Part shown: one piece after another, positions 11,157 to 21,124 of the stretch
How positions within the stretch are numbered: the first letter of the stretch is position 1
Layout of the letters: each line of letters starts with the position of its first letter
DNA from: Aspidapion aeneum
Taxonomy: Eukaryota; Arthropoda; Insecta; Coleoptera; Brentidae
Direction: 5' to 3'
Assembly (NCBI GenBank): GCA_963576565.1
Contig: OY755045.1
Location: 1,589,477-1,653,476, forward strand
DNA length: 64,000 nt
Position numbers and translations under genes: made by a program
The notes under the pieces: generated by a model
Database searches by the model: none
Seen by the model: only the letters and a program-made list of their open reading frames with translations
Told to the model about the DNA's origin: nothing

Positions 11157-11462
11157 CTATACTGACCATAGGATAGCCGGCTTAGAAACAGAAAAACTAG
11201 TATAAGGTGATAGAGGTGTTGATTTTAGTTACTTTTGAATACTCGTTACTAATCGTTACTCGACTACTAAGTAATCATTTGATATATTCGTTACTATCGT
11301 TACTTTGATTAATGTAACTGTATTCCATTCAATCATACGTGATGATTACGTATGTGAACTAAAAGTTAAAAGAAGAGGCGTAACACCGGATGTGAAATTT
11401 TACACCAGATTTGGCGGTAGAACAAACGACTTCGCTTTAAGGCATCAACATTAAGGTCACTA
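11157..11462. repeat. GTTACT-rich degenerate stretch
   Basis: From about 11214 to 11330 the words GTTACT and CTACTAAGTAAT recur in a degenerate pattern similar to the GTAGTTAACTAC foldback at 52140-52720. The remainder shows nothing I recognise. Confidence 0.4.
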
Positions 11463-11712
11463 ACTATATATAATATGGCTAATAATGCAGAGGCCTAAGT
11501 GGTATATCTTTGAGCCAAAGTGTTAAGCCGAAATCATTTATTGTTGTAATCTGCAGAGTTTTTTCATGTACTGCGTGGAAAAAAAAAATATGCCACTTTA
11601 GTCAAACTCAGTATGTAGGTACGTGGGAACAATAGATCCATTTGTGGTCGCATGGAGGTCCAGTAGGGTCTGCCACCACTTTCGAATACATACAACTATA
11701 TATAATGAACCA
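11463..11712 (+). repeat. dispersed repeat R, copy 1
   Basis: This block, including GAGCCAAAGTGTTAAGCC, CTGCAGAGTTTTTTC and GATCCATTTGTGGTCGCA, recurs inverted at 36815-36905 plus 35272-35414, where it is split by a 1.4 kb insertion. There is no coding sequence. Confidence 0.7.
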
Positions 11713-11920
11713 AAGTACAAGCTACAAAATGTGATTTTCCTAACTTCTTAGAAGTATTACGATCTCTATTTCCTAAAAATGAATTAAATCACAAAAACCT
11801 TGTGAATATTAAGGCTTTCTAAATATGTAGGTAATTTCACAAATATTTTGTAAAAATCAAACTACAAAATACAAATAAATAAATATATGAATTTCACAAA
11901 AACTTGTGATATTATAAAAT
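11713..11920. other. AT-rich spacer
   Basis: No gene or shared repeat is seen. Confidence 0.5.
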
Positions 11921-12670
11921 AGTAGTTTACCTAACTAGTGCGGAAAGTGCCTCTTTTCCGCACGCGATTGCAGATGGCCAAACGACGCGATAGCGGAGTT
12001 TGGCCAGCAATCAAGTGCGGAAAAGACACTTTACGCACGAGTTAGGTACACTATTTTTTCTATAAGCGTGAGGAAAAAACTAAAAGTTAATCAGAAAATT
12101 ATTTATATTCAAAACGTTTTAATCAAATCAACTATTATTATTCACATTCTAGCGGCTTCTAGAACTGACTGGGGTAGATCTTCGTCCGAAGAATCCATTG
12201 AAAATCTGATTTTTATGTTTGAAAAATTCAAAAGACGCTTGTATCTGCAAAATTGGCTTTGTTTTGACAGTTTGTTTGTACTTTGTTGCTATGGTGATTT
12301 AAGATGCCAAATCTAAAACCACTAGTGTTCATTGTTGTTTGACATTGACAATGACGATATTTATACCGGGGAGGTATAAAACTTATAATTTGAACCTATT
12401 TTACTGAAAACTTTATTTTATCGAAAATATTGAAAATATAGCAGAATTTTAGTCAATTTGAATATTTTAGGGATATTTCGTGTGCTAGGAAAGATACAAA
12501 TGTATTTTGAACGGTCTAAATGTTATAGAACACCTCAAAATCGTAACAAATTTACTTTTCCGCACTAGTGCGGAAAAAATATTTTTCCACACTAGTGCGG
12601 AAAAGTGGCACTTTCCACACTAAAATGCGTGCGGAAAAGTGGACTTTTCCGCACGCTTATAGAAAAAATA
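11921..12670 (+). mobile_element. CCGCACTAGTGCGG MITE, copy 1 (composite, recombinase-related)
   Basis: It has two adjoining modules. The first, about 130 bp, has ends TAGTTTACCTAACTAGTGCG and the inverse of TAGTGTACCTAACTCGTGCG. The second, about 12050-12670, is bounded by TTTTTTCTATAAGCGTG and its inverse. Near the right end are palindromes TTTTCCGCAC/GTGCGGAAAA (12556-12577, and an imperfect one at 12582-12604). On the minus strand a start codon opens MDSSDEDLPQSVLEAARM and then a stop. Copies 2 (27166) and 3 (33616) share all of this. Confidence 0.8.
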
Positions 12671-13260
12671 AATATTTAGTCACAAGTTTCGCCCAAAAAT
12701 ATGTGCTAATGCAAGTTCGTTTTAATTTTTGTTATATTTAGTTTATTAGGCAGTTTGTAATGGTTTATAGTTTGTGAATATAATTTAAATTAATGTAATT
12801 TTAGCTGCATTTTAAAAAACTAAAATTAAAATCCTTTCTGTGTGCAATTTTGATTTCGTGCTCTTGAATTCATTCGTTGCTTTCGATCTATCTTTACGCA
12901 AGTCCCCGAAACCCACCATTTCTTTTAGTCAGGTGAGTTTGCCTGAAGTAAGTCGGTCACTCATTCCAACAGCATTCGTTTTTTGGACAGTTATTTGGTC
13001 GTTCCATCTAACCAAAACCGTTTAAAAACAGTCTTCGTACTGCATTGCGTGCGCATTGGGATTTTTCGGACCGTTTTATGACTGTCGAAGGGCCTGATGG
13101 AACCCTGCTACAATTACTGCAAGACTTAATAAAGTCTAGCACAATTCTTATCAAAACTAAGTCTCTATTGTATCTAAGTGAATTTCTAGACGTTAAATAA
13201 CGCTTAGCTTAGCATTTAGAAACGTCAAAAGAAAACTCTTTAACTTTAAGCATTGTTCTT
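12671..13260. other. unassigned stretch
   Basis: No gene is supported. Two words (GGACAGT, CGTTCCATC) resemble 9718-9750 in direct orientation, while 13059-13085 resembles 9658-9685 inverted, suggesting decayed transposon ends. Confidence 0.4.
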
Positions 13261-13539
13261 TCAAATCATGACGACAGACAACAAAAAAGAACAGACACAA
13301 TAGCGTAGGCCAAAAAAAATGCCGAAAAACCTAAACACAGAAAGTAGAAATAAAAGCAAACGCCGGGCAAAAAACAAATACACGGCGCCTCTAAGTCTGT
13401 TTTCAAAAGGGATTTGGAAATATATAGGGCAAAATATTGCATTGAGCAGTCCAGAACGAAAATTCGTTAAAAGCTTAGAGAAAGAAAACATAAATAGAAA
13501 ATTTTTCTCGCTTCGCTTCACAGTGTATTGAGTATATGA

Positions 13540-14265
13540 GGCAATCTATCTATCTGTTTAGCCTTCTTCAATCCATCTTTGGATATAGGCCTCCCTCAAT
13601 ATCTTCCGCTGTTCTCTGTCTATCGTCGTGTTCATCCGTCTTGTTCCCGCTTGTTTTTTCAAATCGTTCGCCTATCTCATTTGGGGTCTCCCCCTACTTC
13701 TTTTATTTTCCAAGGTCTCCAGTTTACAATACATTTGTTTCATCGATCGTCTTTTTGTCTATCATGTCCGGCAAATTTCCATTTTAATTTTGATACTTCT
13801 CCTCTTACATCCCTTACTTTTGTTTTATTTCCTATCCATTCATTCCTTTTTTTATCTGTTAGCTTTACATGTAACATTTGTCTTTCCATTGATCTTTGGG
13901 CTTTTGTTACCTTATCCATGTTTGATTTTGTAAGTGTCCAGGTTTGGGATCCATAGGTAAGTGCAGGAAGGATGCATTGGTTATACACTTTCGTTTTGAG
14001 GTACTGAGGATATTTTTTATTTTTTAGTATGTAGTTTAATTTACCGAATGCTGCCCAGGTTTAATCTTATTCGTATCTTGATTTCAGCTGTTTGGTTTTC
14101 TTTTTTTTTAGTTTTATAATTTGTCCCAGGTGTATATATTCCTCTACTTGATCTATTTTTTTTTGGTTTATTCTAATCGTAATATCTTGATCTGTGTGTG
14201 TTATGATTTTAGTTTTAGTGTAGTTCATACTCAAGCCCATATTTTAAGCTGCTGTATCCAGTATT
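13540..14265 (-). pseudogene. RTE-like non-LTR retrotransposon, C-terminal part of RT protein
   Basis: Read on the minus strand from about 14265, the translation gives an inactive stretch with IRINQKKIDQVEEYIHLGQI, then from 13988 YNQCILPALTYGSQTWTLTK, a KAQRSMERQMLHVKL segment and a DKKRNEWIGNKTKVRDV block. Near the end come ENKRSRGRPQ-type residues. This order is typical of the region after the catalytic palm in insect RTE-like reverse transcriptases; the clade is an inference. Frameshifts separate the pieces, and the endonuclease and catalytic RT core are missing. A second copy lies at 49560-52135 on the same strand. Confidence 0.75.
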
Positions 14266-14283
14266 TTTATCAGTTCTTTTTTT

Positions 14284-14312
14284 TATGGTATAGTATAGTA
14301 TAGTACAGTATA
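14284..14312 (+). repeat. TATAG microsatellite
   Basis: A short run of TATAG/TACAG words follows a T-rich tract. Confidence 0.7.
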
Positions 14313-14829
14313 AGGAGAAATCGTCTCTCTAGGACCGCTGAACGGATTTTAAAAAAACTAGGCAATACTGTTAAATGGCCTTTTAGCTATAATTGATGCT
14401 ACTATAAATTGGATTGCTGATACTTAGGGAGCGTTCTTAAATTTTGTGACGCAAAAATTCAGGATTCTTGACCCCCCCCACCCCTCGTAATGCATTTTTA
14501 AGAAAAAGCACATTAAAATAATATTTAGTGTAACGCAAGGCTAAAACCCCCCTCCCCCCTTAAGCGCTACTTAATTTAAAGATAGAGGCACTTATAAGTT
14601 TGTTTAATTTTTTTTGGAAGTAAATAACAATATATAATTTTAAAAAAACTTAATTTACTATTTAATAAATATATAATATCTGACCAACTAAAAACAAATA
14701 AAGAATCTGTTTTTTCATTACGTAAAATATATTTTTCTAATATTTTTTCTACTTGTTTTGAATGTTTTTTCTACTTATTCCAGTATTTTTATAAAACATA
14801 TTCCAGGTGGATCGAAATATTTATCCTAA
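14313..14829. other. AT-rich stretch with C-runs
   Basis: Short C homopolymers occur at 14471-14484 and 14547-14560. No gene is supported and no copy elsewhere in the window was noticed. Confidence 0.5.
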
Positions 14830-15061
14830 ATGTATACTTTATCTGTCGGCCCCGAACCAGCCCTGGGGATATCATACAATGCTGCTAAATTAACCATATT
14901 GAGATGGATGGAGAACAGCCTCCAACAATACTGGAAGAATATACCAAAACTGGCTCACTCTAAAGAGTTCATTAAAGGACCTTGTCAAAAGAGAGCCAGG
15001 AATATCATTGGGCTTACCAGACCGGAGATCCGTATAGTGACTGGACTTTTTACGGGTCACT
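14830..15061 (+). pseudogene. I-group non-LTR retrotransposon, post-RNase H region (part 1 of copy 1)
   Basis: The frame reads GPEPALGISYNAAKLTILRW, then SKEFIKGPCQKRARNIIGL and ends at LFTGH, where a 1.2 kb transposon enters. The same peptide follows an RNase H domain at 55620-55800, which identifies the region. The 5' side is truncated near 14836, so RT and RNase H are absent. Deleting 15062-16262 joins GH in frame to CRLRVPMHRMG in part 2, so both parts are one coding stretch broken by an insertion. Confidence 0.8.
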
Positions 15062-16260
15062 CCCAACAAACAATTAAAGTTGTAACGACGAAACCCCAAC
15101 TAGAAAGAATTTCTTAAAAGTAACCGCAACGTACTCCCGCTACGTCTCAGTATACCATACAGCGACGTTATAATTCCCTAAGTGGGGAACCAATTTCTGG
15201 TTATAACTACTTGGCCAAGTGTTTAAAGTCACTGTAGTAACAACTACACTACTACGTCGTAGCCAGGTATCTACTACGTCGTAGAGGCTGTTTTTTTCCG
15301 TAATGGCATAAAAGTTGCGATGTAGTTGCAAATAATATAATCGTTTCTTTTTGGTAGAATTGTTACACAATATGGTGGACACAACAGTAAACAGACTCGC
15401 TTAGTTTTTTTGTTTGGTTATGGTTATAATATGAACTATGTTATCCAAAAGTGTGAGAATTTACGAGTAGAGGATCAAAATTCGAGTGCGACGCAAAGTT
15501 TTTTGTATAACATGCATTATATATATTGCAAAAAACCGGTGCGCCCGTAAAATTGAGCCGTTTTCTGGTAGCTGATGGAATTTTTGTGTTGTGATTTTGG
15601 AGGTTATGTTTTCATAATCGACAGTTAACTCCAACAAATGGTGCTTAAGAAGAGCATTTTTGGTAAGCTTCAACTAATTTGTTTATAAAATAGTATGGCT
15701 CTTTAATATGAGCTCATAAAACGACAACAAAAATATTAAATTTTCTTTCTTACATAAAAACATGGCGTCCCAAACTATATTCCCTGATAGTCGAAAAGGT
15801 TACTTGAAAGTAGTTGCGGCTTTAAAGTTGATCCAAAAAGTTATTTTGTCTACATTGTTACATCAGATGTTACTATGATGACACAAACTTTTGTGGTAAA
15901 AATTAAAGTTATAATGTAGTTGTCGGATACACTTGTTTGGGACTCCAATGAAGCTTAACTTTCTAGTGGTAATTAAGTAGGATATAAAAGTCAGGGCGAC
16001 TACGAAATAACGACTAAAAAGAAAGAAAAACTTTAGCAACGTCCTATTGTGGTAGAGAAGACTATCAGAATCGACTATCAAGAAACAATCCTATGAAGTA
16101 GTTTAGAGGGTCGTTTTTACGAAACATCTACTATTTCCTGATACTAAATAGTTGTTAGAACTAAAAAGTAACAAATTTTGGTTGGGATCACCACATTTCT
16201 ACTATAAGAAAGTAGCAAAGCCTTTAGAACATGTAGCCGCTACTATAAATGTTAGTTGGG
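15062..16260 (+). mobile_element. element E copy 1: 1,199-bp transposon with 2-bp target duplication
   Basis: It starts CCCAACAAACAATTAAAG and ends with the inverse of CCCAACTAACATTTATAG (15 of 18 match). It is flanked by CT on both sides (15060-15061 and 16261-16262). The host reading frame is continuous once one CT and the element are removed. An inverted near-identical copy at 53379-54570 is flanked by GA on both sides, so a 2-bp duplication is seen twice. Internally it contains CTACTACGTCGTAG palindromes. No protein is recognisable; the superfamily is open. Confidence 0.85.
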
Positions 16261-16580
16261 CTGTCGACTAAGGGTACCCATGCACAGAATGGGAATAACA
16301 GAAGAGACCGAATGTAGACTCTGTATGGAGGATGACGTAACAGTCAGACATGTACTGTGCGAATGTTCGGCTATTGCACGTTTGCGTCAAAACACTTTCG
16401 GTAAACCTCAGAATGATTCAAAAGATCTGAACAGTGTGTCACCCAAACTGATAGCTAACCCTTTTGGAGGATTAGGCACACAGTGGTGAGAAACCACTCA
16501 AAAGTGAGCCACAATAGACCCACTAGTGGTCGCGGTGGAAGGGCTGCAAAGCCCACTCACATATGAATCATTCATCATAC
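16261..16580 (+). pseudogene. I-group non-LTR retrotransposon, C-terminal zinc motif and 3' end (part 2 of copy 1)
   Basis: Continuing from part 1, the frame reads CRLRVPMHRMGITEETECRL and then a Cys-His set (ECRLCMEDD, RHVLCEC) typical of the end of RNase H-bearing insect non-LTR proteins, followed by VSPKLIANPFGGLG and a stop at about 16489. The 3' UTR (AAACCACTCAAAAGTGAGCC ... GCCCACTCACATATG) matches 55849-55915. The tail has a few ATC/TCAT words. Confidence 0.8.
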
Positions 16581-16892
16581 TTTATCTGTGTTCTATTTTA
16601 TGCAGATATTGGTTTAAATAGTTTTTATGAATTCCAAATATGTAGAATGTTTTTTCTCAGTGTAGGTACCTACGTAAAATCAATTGTAAACATTAATTTT
16701 TGCCAATGATGAATACGAACACAAACATTATTCTTTGTTTGAAACTCGTTTTGAAATTTTCTTTATAAGTTGATTATATTAATGTTTGTGTACATTGAAT
16801 CAATCTACTTTCGTTCGTTTGTTACAAACTAATGTCTATTTTGTTTTTTCTGTGTATTCATTAATTAATAAGACTTAATAGCCAATATATAT
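16581..16892. other. AT-rich spacer
   Basis: No gene or repeat is supported. Confidence 0.5.
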
Positions 16893-17032
16893 AGCGAAGC
16901 AACAACATCAATCAAAATCCACGAAGGAACCAAGCCAATCCCCATAAGAAGAGGGGTCAGTCAGAGTGACAAAATATCCTCTAAACTATTTAACCAGGCC
17001 CTAGAAGATGTTTTTAAAAACTTGGGAATGGA
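16893..17032 (+). pseudogene. RT fragment (RTE-like palm segment)
   Basis: About 140 bases translate to TTSIKIHEGTKPI, then RRGVSQSDKISSKLFNQAL and EDVFKNLGMEH. The usual insect version is GVRQGD-type at this spot, a conserved RT block, so R and G have been lost here. It matches the minus-strand fragment at about 51870-51990. It is cut on both sides. Confidence 0.75.
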
Positions 17033-17037
17033 ACACC

Positions 17038-17440
17038 GGTGTTTCGGAAAAAGGCATTTCCATCCTCAGCGTGGCTTGCCTGACACAAAGTAAAACAAAC
17101 TGACTACAAGATACAAGGTAAATCAAAAAGAATGAAAAAATAGGTAAAAGCTATTTTTTCTACGAGTGAAACGCCACGCTGAGGATGGAAATGCCTTTTT
17201 CCGAAACAACAAACAAAGTTGCCTTTATACTTTGTTCTCATTGTGTTCGGTTTCAAACCGATACCGTGGAGACGGTGATAGCATGGTCTGGTTGAACTGT
17301 GACAAAATGTCTTTCTTCCTTATAGACCGGTGGACGTTTTCGTCCCGCCATGGACTTAGTTTCCTTGGTTCGCTGTCGTTTCACTCGTAGAATAAAAAAT
17401 AGGTTTTACCTATTTTTTCATTCTTTTTGATTTACATTTT
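17038..17440. mobile_element. MITE with about 60-bp inverted ends and an interleaved second inverted repeat
   Basis: Arm 1 at 17113-17171 (GTAAATCAAAAAGAATG... CTACGAGTGAAAC) pairs with 17378-17440. A second pair, 17038-17075 and 17172-17207 (TTTCGGAAAAAGGCATTTCC and inverse), is interleaved with it: one arm lies outside the MITE and the other just inside. No protein is encoded. Confidence 0.7.
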
Positions 17441-17698
17441 AGTTAACTTTGATTATAAAACATATTTTATGGAAGATTGCTTTTAAATAAAATATTCTTG
17501 CTTAAGCGAGTTACCCAATAAATCATTTCCAAATCAAGGATACTCTCCAGTCAGGGATCGCAAAGAAATTCTGAAGGTTTACGCCTGTCAGAAGTTTACA
17601 TTGTAAATCGTAGTAAAATTATTAATTGAGTAAAACTTCAAACTTCTTCGGAAAGTGATAGAGAAGTTAGATGCTATTATAGAAAGCTCGCGAACCCT
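17441..17698. other. AT-rich spacer
   Basis: Nothing is recognised. Confidence 0.5.
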
Positions 17699-17782
17699 TG
17701 TACAGCGTGTCCCATTTTCCATGGGATTAAATTGGAAACTCGGTTGTTATTAAAGATATCGATTGTCTTGTAACAAAACGGG
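17699..17782 (+). mobile_element. fragment of foldback family F (left tip)
   Basis: TGTACAGCGTGTCCCATTTT and about 60 following bases match the outer ends of the foldbacks at 21125 and 46501. Confidence 0.7.
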
Positions 17783-19109
17783 ATTTGAACATAAATGGTA
17801 TTTTTGCCATTTATAAGTTTTTAAATATTTTTAATTAAATATTGTTTTTGACATCAACAAGCATTAATTATATGCAAGACTCGGTTAAGATTAAGTAAAA
17901 TTTATGGCAACTCCGGCGACTTGTTTTTTGAAATATTTTCAGGTTCGCTGTATTTTAATAAAAGTTGTATTCGGCTAATATGTCCTTTGAGCCATTAACA
18001 TCAAAATAATTCATATTTTGTAACTAGAAACAAATTAGCTAAACTATATTCAACTTTTAAAAAACACATTGTGTAATTTTAACTATTATCGATTTTCTCC
18101 AGTCTTAAGTTCTTGTCCACGCATCTTGGCTTGCCTTGGTATTTTGTCTCTTAGTGGAACGTTTAAAGCGCAGGCTATCCCTTTTTCGCCAAAACGAAGA
18201 TGAGCATCGTTCTAGCGAATGAACGACAAGCTTTTTGTGCTTGCAAGCGTACGGTTGCTTTGACTCAGACAGGAAACTTTCGAAAGTCATTGGAGCAAGC
18301 ACTCTTTAGTTGGGCTTGGCTTGGTTCGTTTCAATCCTTTAGTTTGCTTTGCTTTCGTTCACACTTCTTAAGGGTTTTTTTTTTCAACTGGGGAAATTTG
18401 TCAATTATTTTAACTTTGTATAGCCACAATAGATCACTTGAGTCGCAGTGGAGGGGCGACAGTCGCACCACTCATAATCAAACCTAACTTTGTATAAAAC
18501 TGTTAACTTTATTAATCATAATTATTTTAGTCTTTTCTTTTGGAGTTTATTAATTTTAAAGCTCTTAATTATTACTGCTTCCACTATTTTGAAATAATGT
18601 TTTTAACTGTTTTGTGGTTTTTTAACATCAAAATACAAATCTAAACATTAATATTAAGTAAATTAAACAGTTGATTGAATAGTTTCACCTATTCAATCAA
18701 CGTTTAAAATGTTGATAAATAAATATATTTTCAACAAATATACAAAAGGTTTCTAAAACCTAAAAATTTAAGAAGCGTAAATATTCAAAAACAAAAGTTT
18801 AATAGTATAAAAAAATTTGATATTCAATTAATAAATATAAGTGATAATGTGAAGTTTCGGGAAGAAAACTGAAAAGGTATGTATGATTTTCCTACATTAT
18901 TTTTATATTTGAGAAAAACGTTTATAGCATACTTTTCCTCCAAGAATCGTCAAATTCCCTTTCGAGAACAAATAAGTAATAACATTTAATCTTTTTATAA
19001 TTTATATAAGTTGTAGCCTCAGTTGGTAGCTCACAACATTTAAGCCTTGGCCACTTGAGGTGACAGAACCACTGTCATACAGGCCGCTTGTTATACCGCG
19101 CTCTTTCGC
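17783..19109. other. unassigned stretch with one hairpin
   Basis: No coding region is supported. The 18100-18480 part is less AT-rich and contains recurrent GCTTGG/GCTTTG words but no recognisable product. A hairpin at 18670-18701 is listed separately. Confidence 0.45.
18670..18701. repeat. perfect 13-bp hairpin
   Basis: GTTGATTGAATAG at 18670-18682 is exactly complementary to 18689-18701 across a 6-base loop. Confidence 0.85.
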
Positions 19110-19440
19110 TAATACAGGGAGTTTTTGAAAAAGTTGCATTTTTAAAAATTCCTTGTATCTCGTTTATTTTGCAAGATTTTATTATTCTGTAGAAACCATT
19201 TTATGGCAACTTTTTTAGGGCAAAATAATGACGTTGTCAATTTTTTAAAATATTGTTTAATTTTTGAGATATAGTATTTATCATAAAAAAATTAAATACG
19301 GGCCTGGATTTTTTTATTATAACTTTGATTGGTTTTATGCTATTATTATCTTAAAATAATAAAACTTTAATATTTTTTTAGGGTTAGGGTAGTCCTAGCC
19401 TGAAAATTTCCAACGTAATTAAAAATTAAAAATTGTTTTA
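19110..19440 (+). mobile_element. foldback family F, partial left arm
   Basis: From AATACAGGGAGTTTTTGAAA onward the sequence follows the left arm of the foldbacks at 21270 and 46640, including TGACGTTGTCA and CCTGAAAATTTCCAACG. The outer tip and the right arm are absent. Confidence 0.7.
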
Positions 19441-19834
19441 GCACTCTTTTAGTGTTTGAGATATTGCATAAAGTTGTTATTTTTCTTATGGAATTACCGT
19501 CTTTTTATTACATTTTTGAAATCAGCGTAAAATGTCCTTTAAAATCATACTCAATTTTTTTTTTATTGTTTTTATAAGTATTTTTTTTTATTTTTATATT
19601 TTTTGTTTTTATTTTATAATTTAATTTGATGACTAAATTGAAAATATTTTAAAATAATCAGGTTAAAAAATAAATTTAAAAAAAATTGAAATATCAATAA
19701 TAAATTTCATTTTATTGGCAAAGATTTTTTTCCTGCAGTCTTGGCCCCTCTCTTCGGATTTTCCAACACCTCTGCTTAAATTAAAAGAAAATACGCACTA
19801 ATCTTCTTTTAATATTCGCGGGGAAAGCACGGTA
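19441..19834. other. T-rich spacer
   Basis: Homopolymer-rich AT sequence; nothing recognised. Confidence 0.5.
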
Positions 19835-20400
19835 GGTACTGGGCGCAACCAAACCGAACCGAACCAAAATATATTTTTTCTCTTTTTCACTTCTCTCTTA
19901 CACACATTACGCATAGAAGCAGTCTATAATCTCTATAGCTTCTCACCATATAAGTAATATTCCAATACTCACTGTTACCTATTTATACAATGGTTGGCGT
20001 TTGATGCAAACATTCAGAAATAAAGGTACGAAAAATACACAGATACCAAATTTACATAGATAGAGCTTTTGTCAACTGTACGCCGATGATTTGACGTAAC
20101 GAATACAAGAATAAAATAACATTTATGCGTAAAAGTATAACCAATCAGGACATTTTATCTTAAGGACCGCAAAGAGGATAGACTTATACCCATTGATATT
20201 GCTATTTCAAATATGTTTGCATTCTGCATCGTAAGGTACATACCGTAGGTATTGCAATAATACGTACTATATGGAAATAATATGCATATGTCTTTGAAAA
20301 TCAGGTCTTTTTTGTTTAAAGACCCCAAGGCCCTCATGTTTGCATCATGAATCGACAGTTACCGTGGGTATTGGAATATTATGTATATGCTTCTCACAAG
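19835..20400 (+). repeat. dispersed repeat S, copy 1
   Basis: About 550 bases recur at 44275-44848 and, for the last 50 bases, at 45462-45512. Shared words include CAACTGTACGCCGATGATTT and GACCCCAAGGCC. No coding sequence is recognised. Confidence 0.75.
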
Positions 20401-21124
20401 ATTCTTTGTATTTTATTCTGATTGGCTACAATATCTTTGCCCACCGAAAAGGAAAATTTCCAGTGTAATATTCAAAGTTTTTAAGCTTCAAGCCTTCAAG
20501 TTGATCGGGAGATAGCTGAACAACTTGATATATTGTGGGCGGGTGTTGAGTTTTAGCGCTAAACGATTATCGAATCTCTGAGATAATAGATTGTTTCATA
20601 AATGATAAAGTTTGCATACAAAATTTTCTGTACAATAGGTTGACTTCCGTGAATAACGCTTCAGCAAAATGTGTTATATTATATATTTATTAAAAAACAG
20701 GCTACTACTTCTACTACTTGGTGTGCAGTAAGGTTCAAAGGTAAAAATACTGTTTTATTATAGTGTTTGCTTATTCATTTTATGTTTTCTGAAATCCTTT
20801 GAACATATGGAATGTTAATAACACCCAACGGATTATTATTATTTTGAGAATTTGCTACATTACACCATTTTGTTATAAATCCTTTTTCATATTGTGGATT
20901 TATATGGTTAATTCTTCAACATCAATTTTGCGCCTCTTAAATACAAACTTTTTGTAACTTCTTGTTTTGTAGCAACAGAATGATTAGACTTAAAATTAGG
21001 TACTTTCCCGTGTGTGTAGGTTTCCTATATACAGTGGTTTGAATGTTTTTGTCAATTTGTTTGAAAAGAACATCCAAAAAAGGTAACGCTGGACTGTTTA
21101 GTTTTCATTTCAAAATGGTAAGAT
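20401..21124. other. AT-rich stretch, nothing recognised
   Basis: No gene and no repeat shared with the window. Confidence 0.5.

Noticed and set aside
10859..11176. CRISPR-like regular repeats in the GTTACATCGCTATTTTG region
   Set aside because: Units are directly adjacent without unique spacers, form an inverted pair of arrays, and lie in a eukaryotic transposon with a 9-bp target duplication.
12068..12316. Frame conserved in three copies (RASRTDWGRSSSEESIENL type), 82-102 codons
   Set aside because: It is the antisense of the MDSSDEDLP start region and is shared only because the MITE copies are nearly identical.
15863..16081. 72-codon frame identical to one at 53558-53776
   Set aside because: It is conserved because both lie in copies of element E; no domain or codon pattern supports a protein.
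19010..19080. Possible tRNA-like stretch (AGCCTCAGTTGGTAGCTCA)
   Set aside because: No complete cloverleaf or TTCGA-type T-arm could be found; the same applies to 43920-43960.
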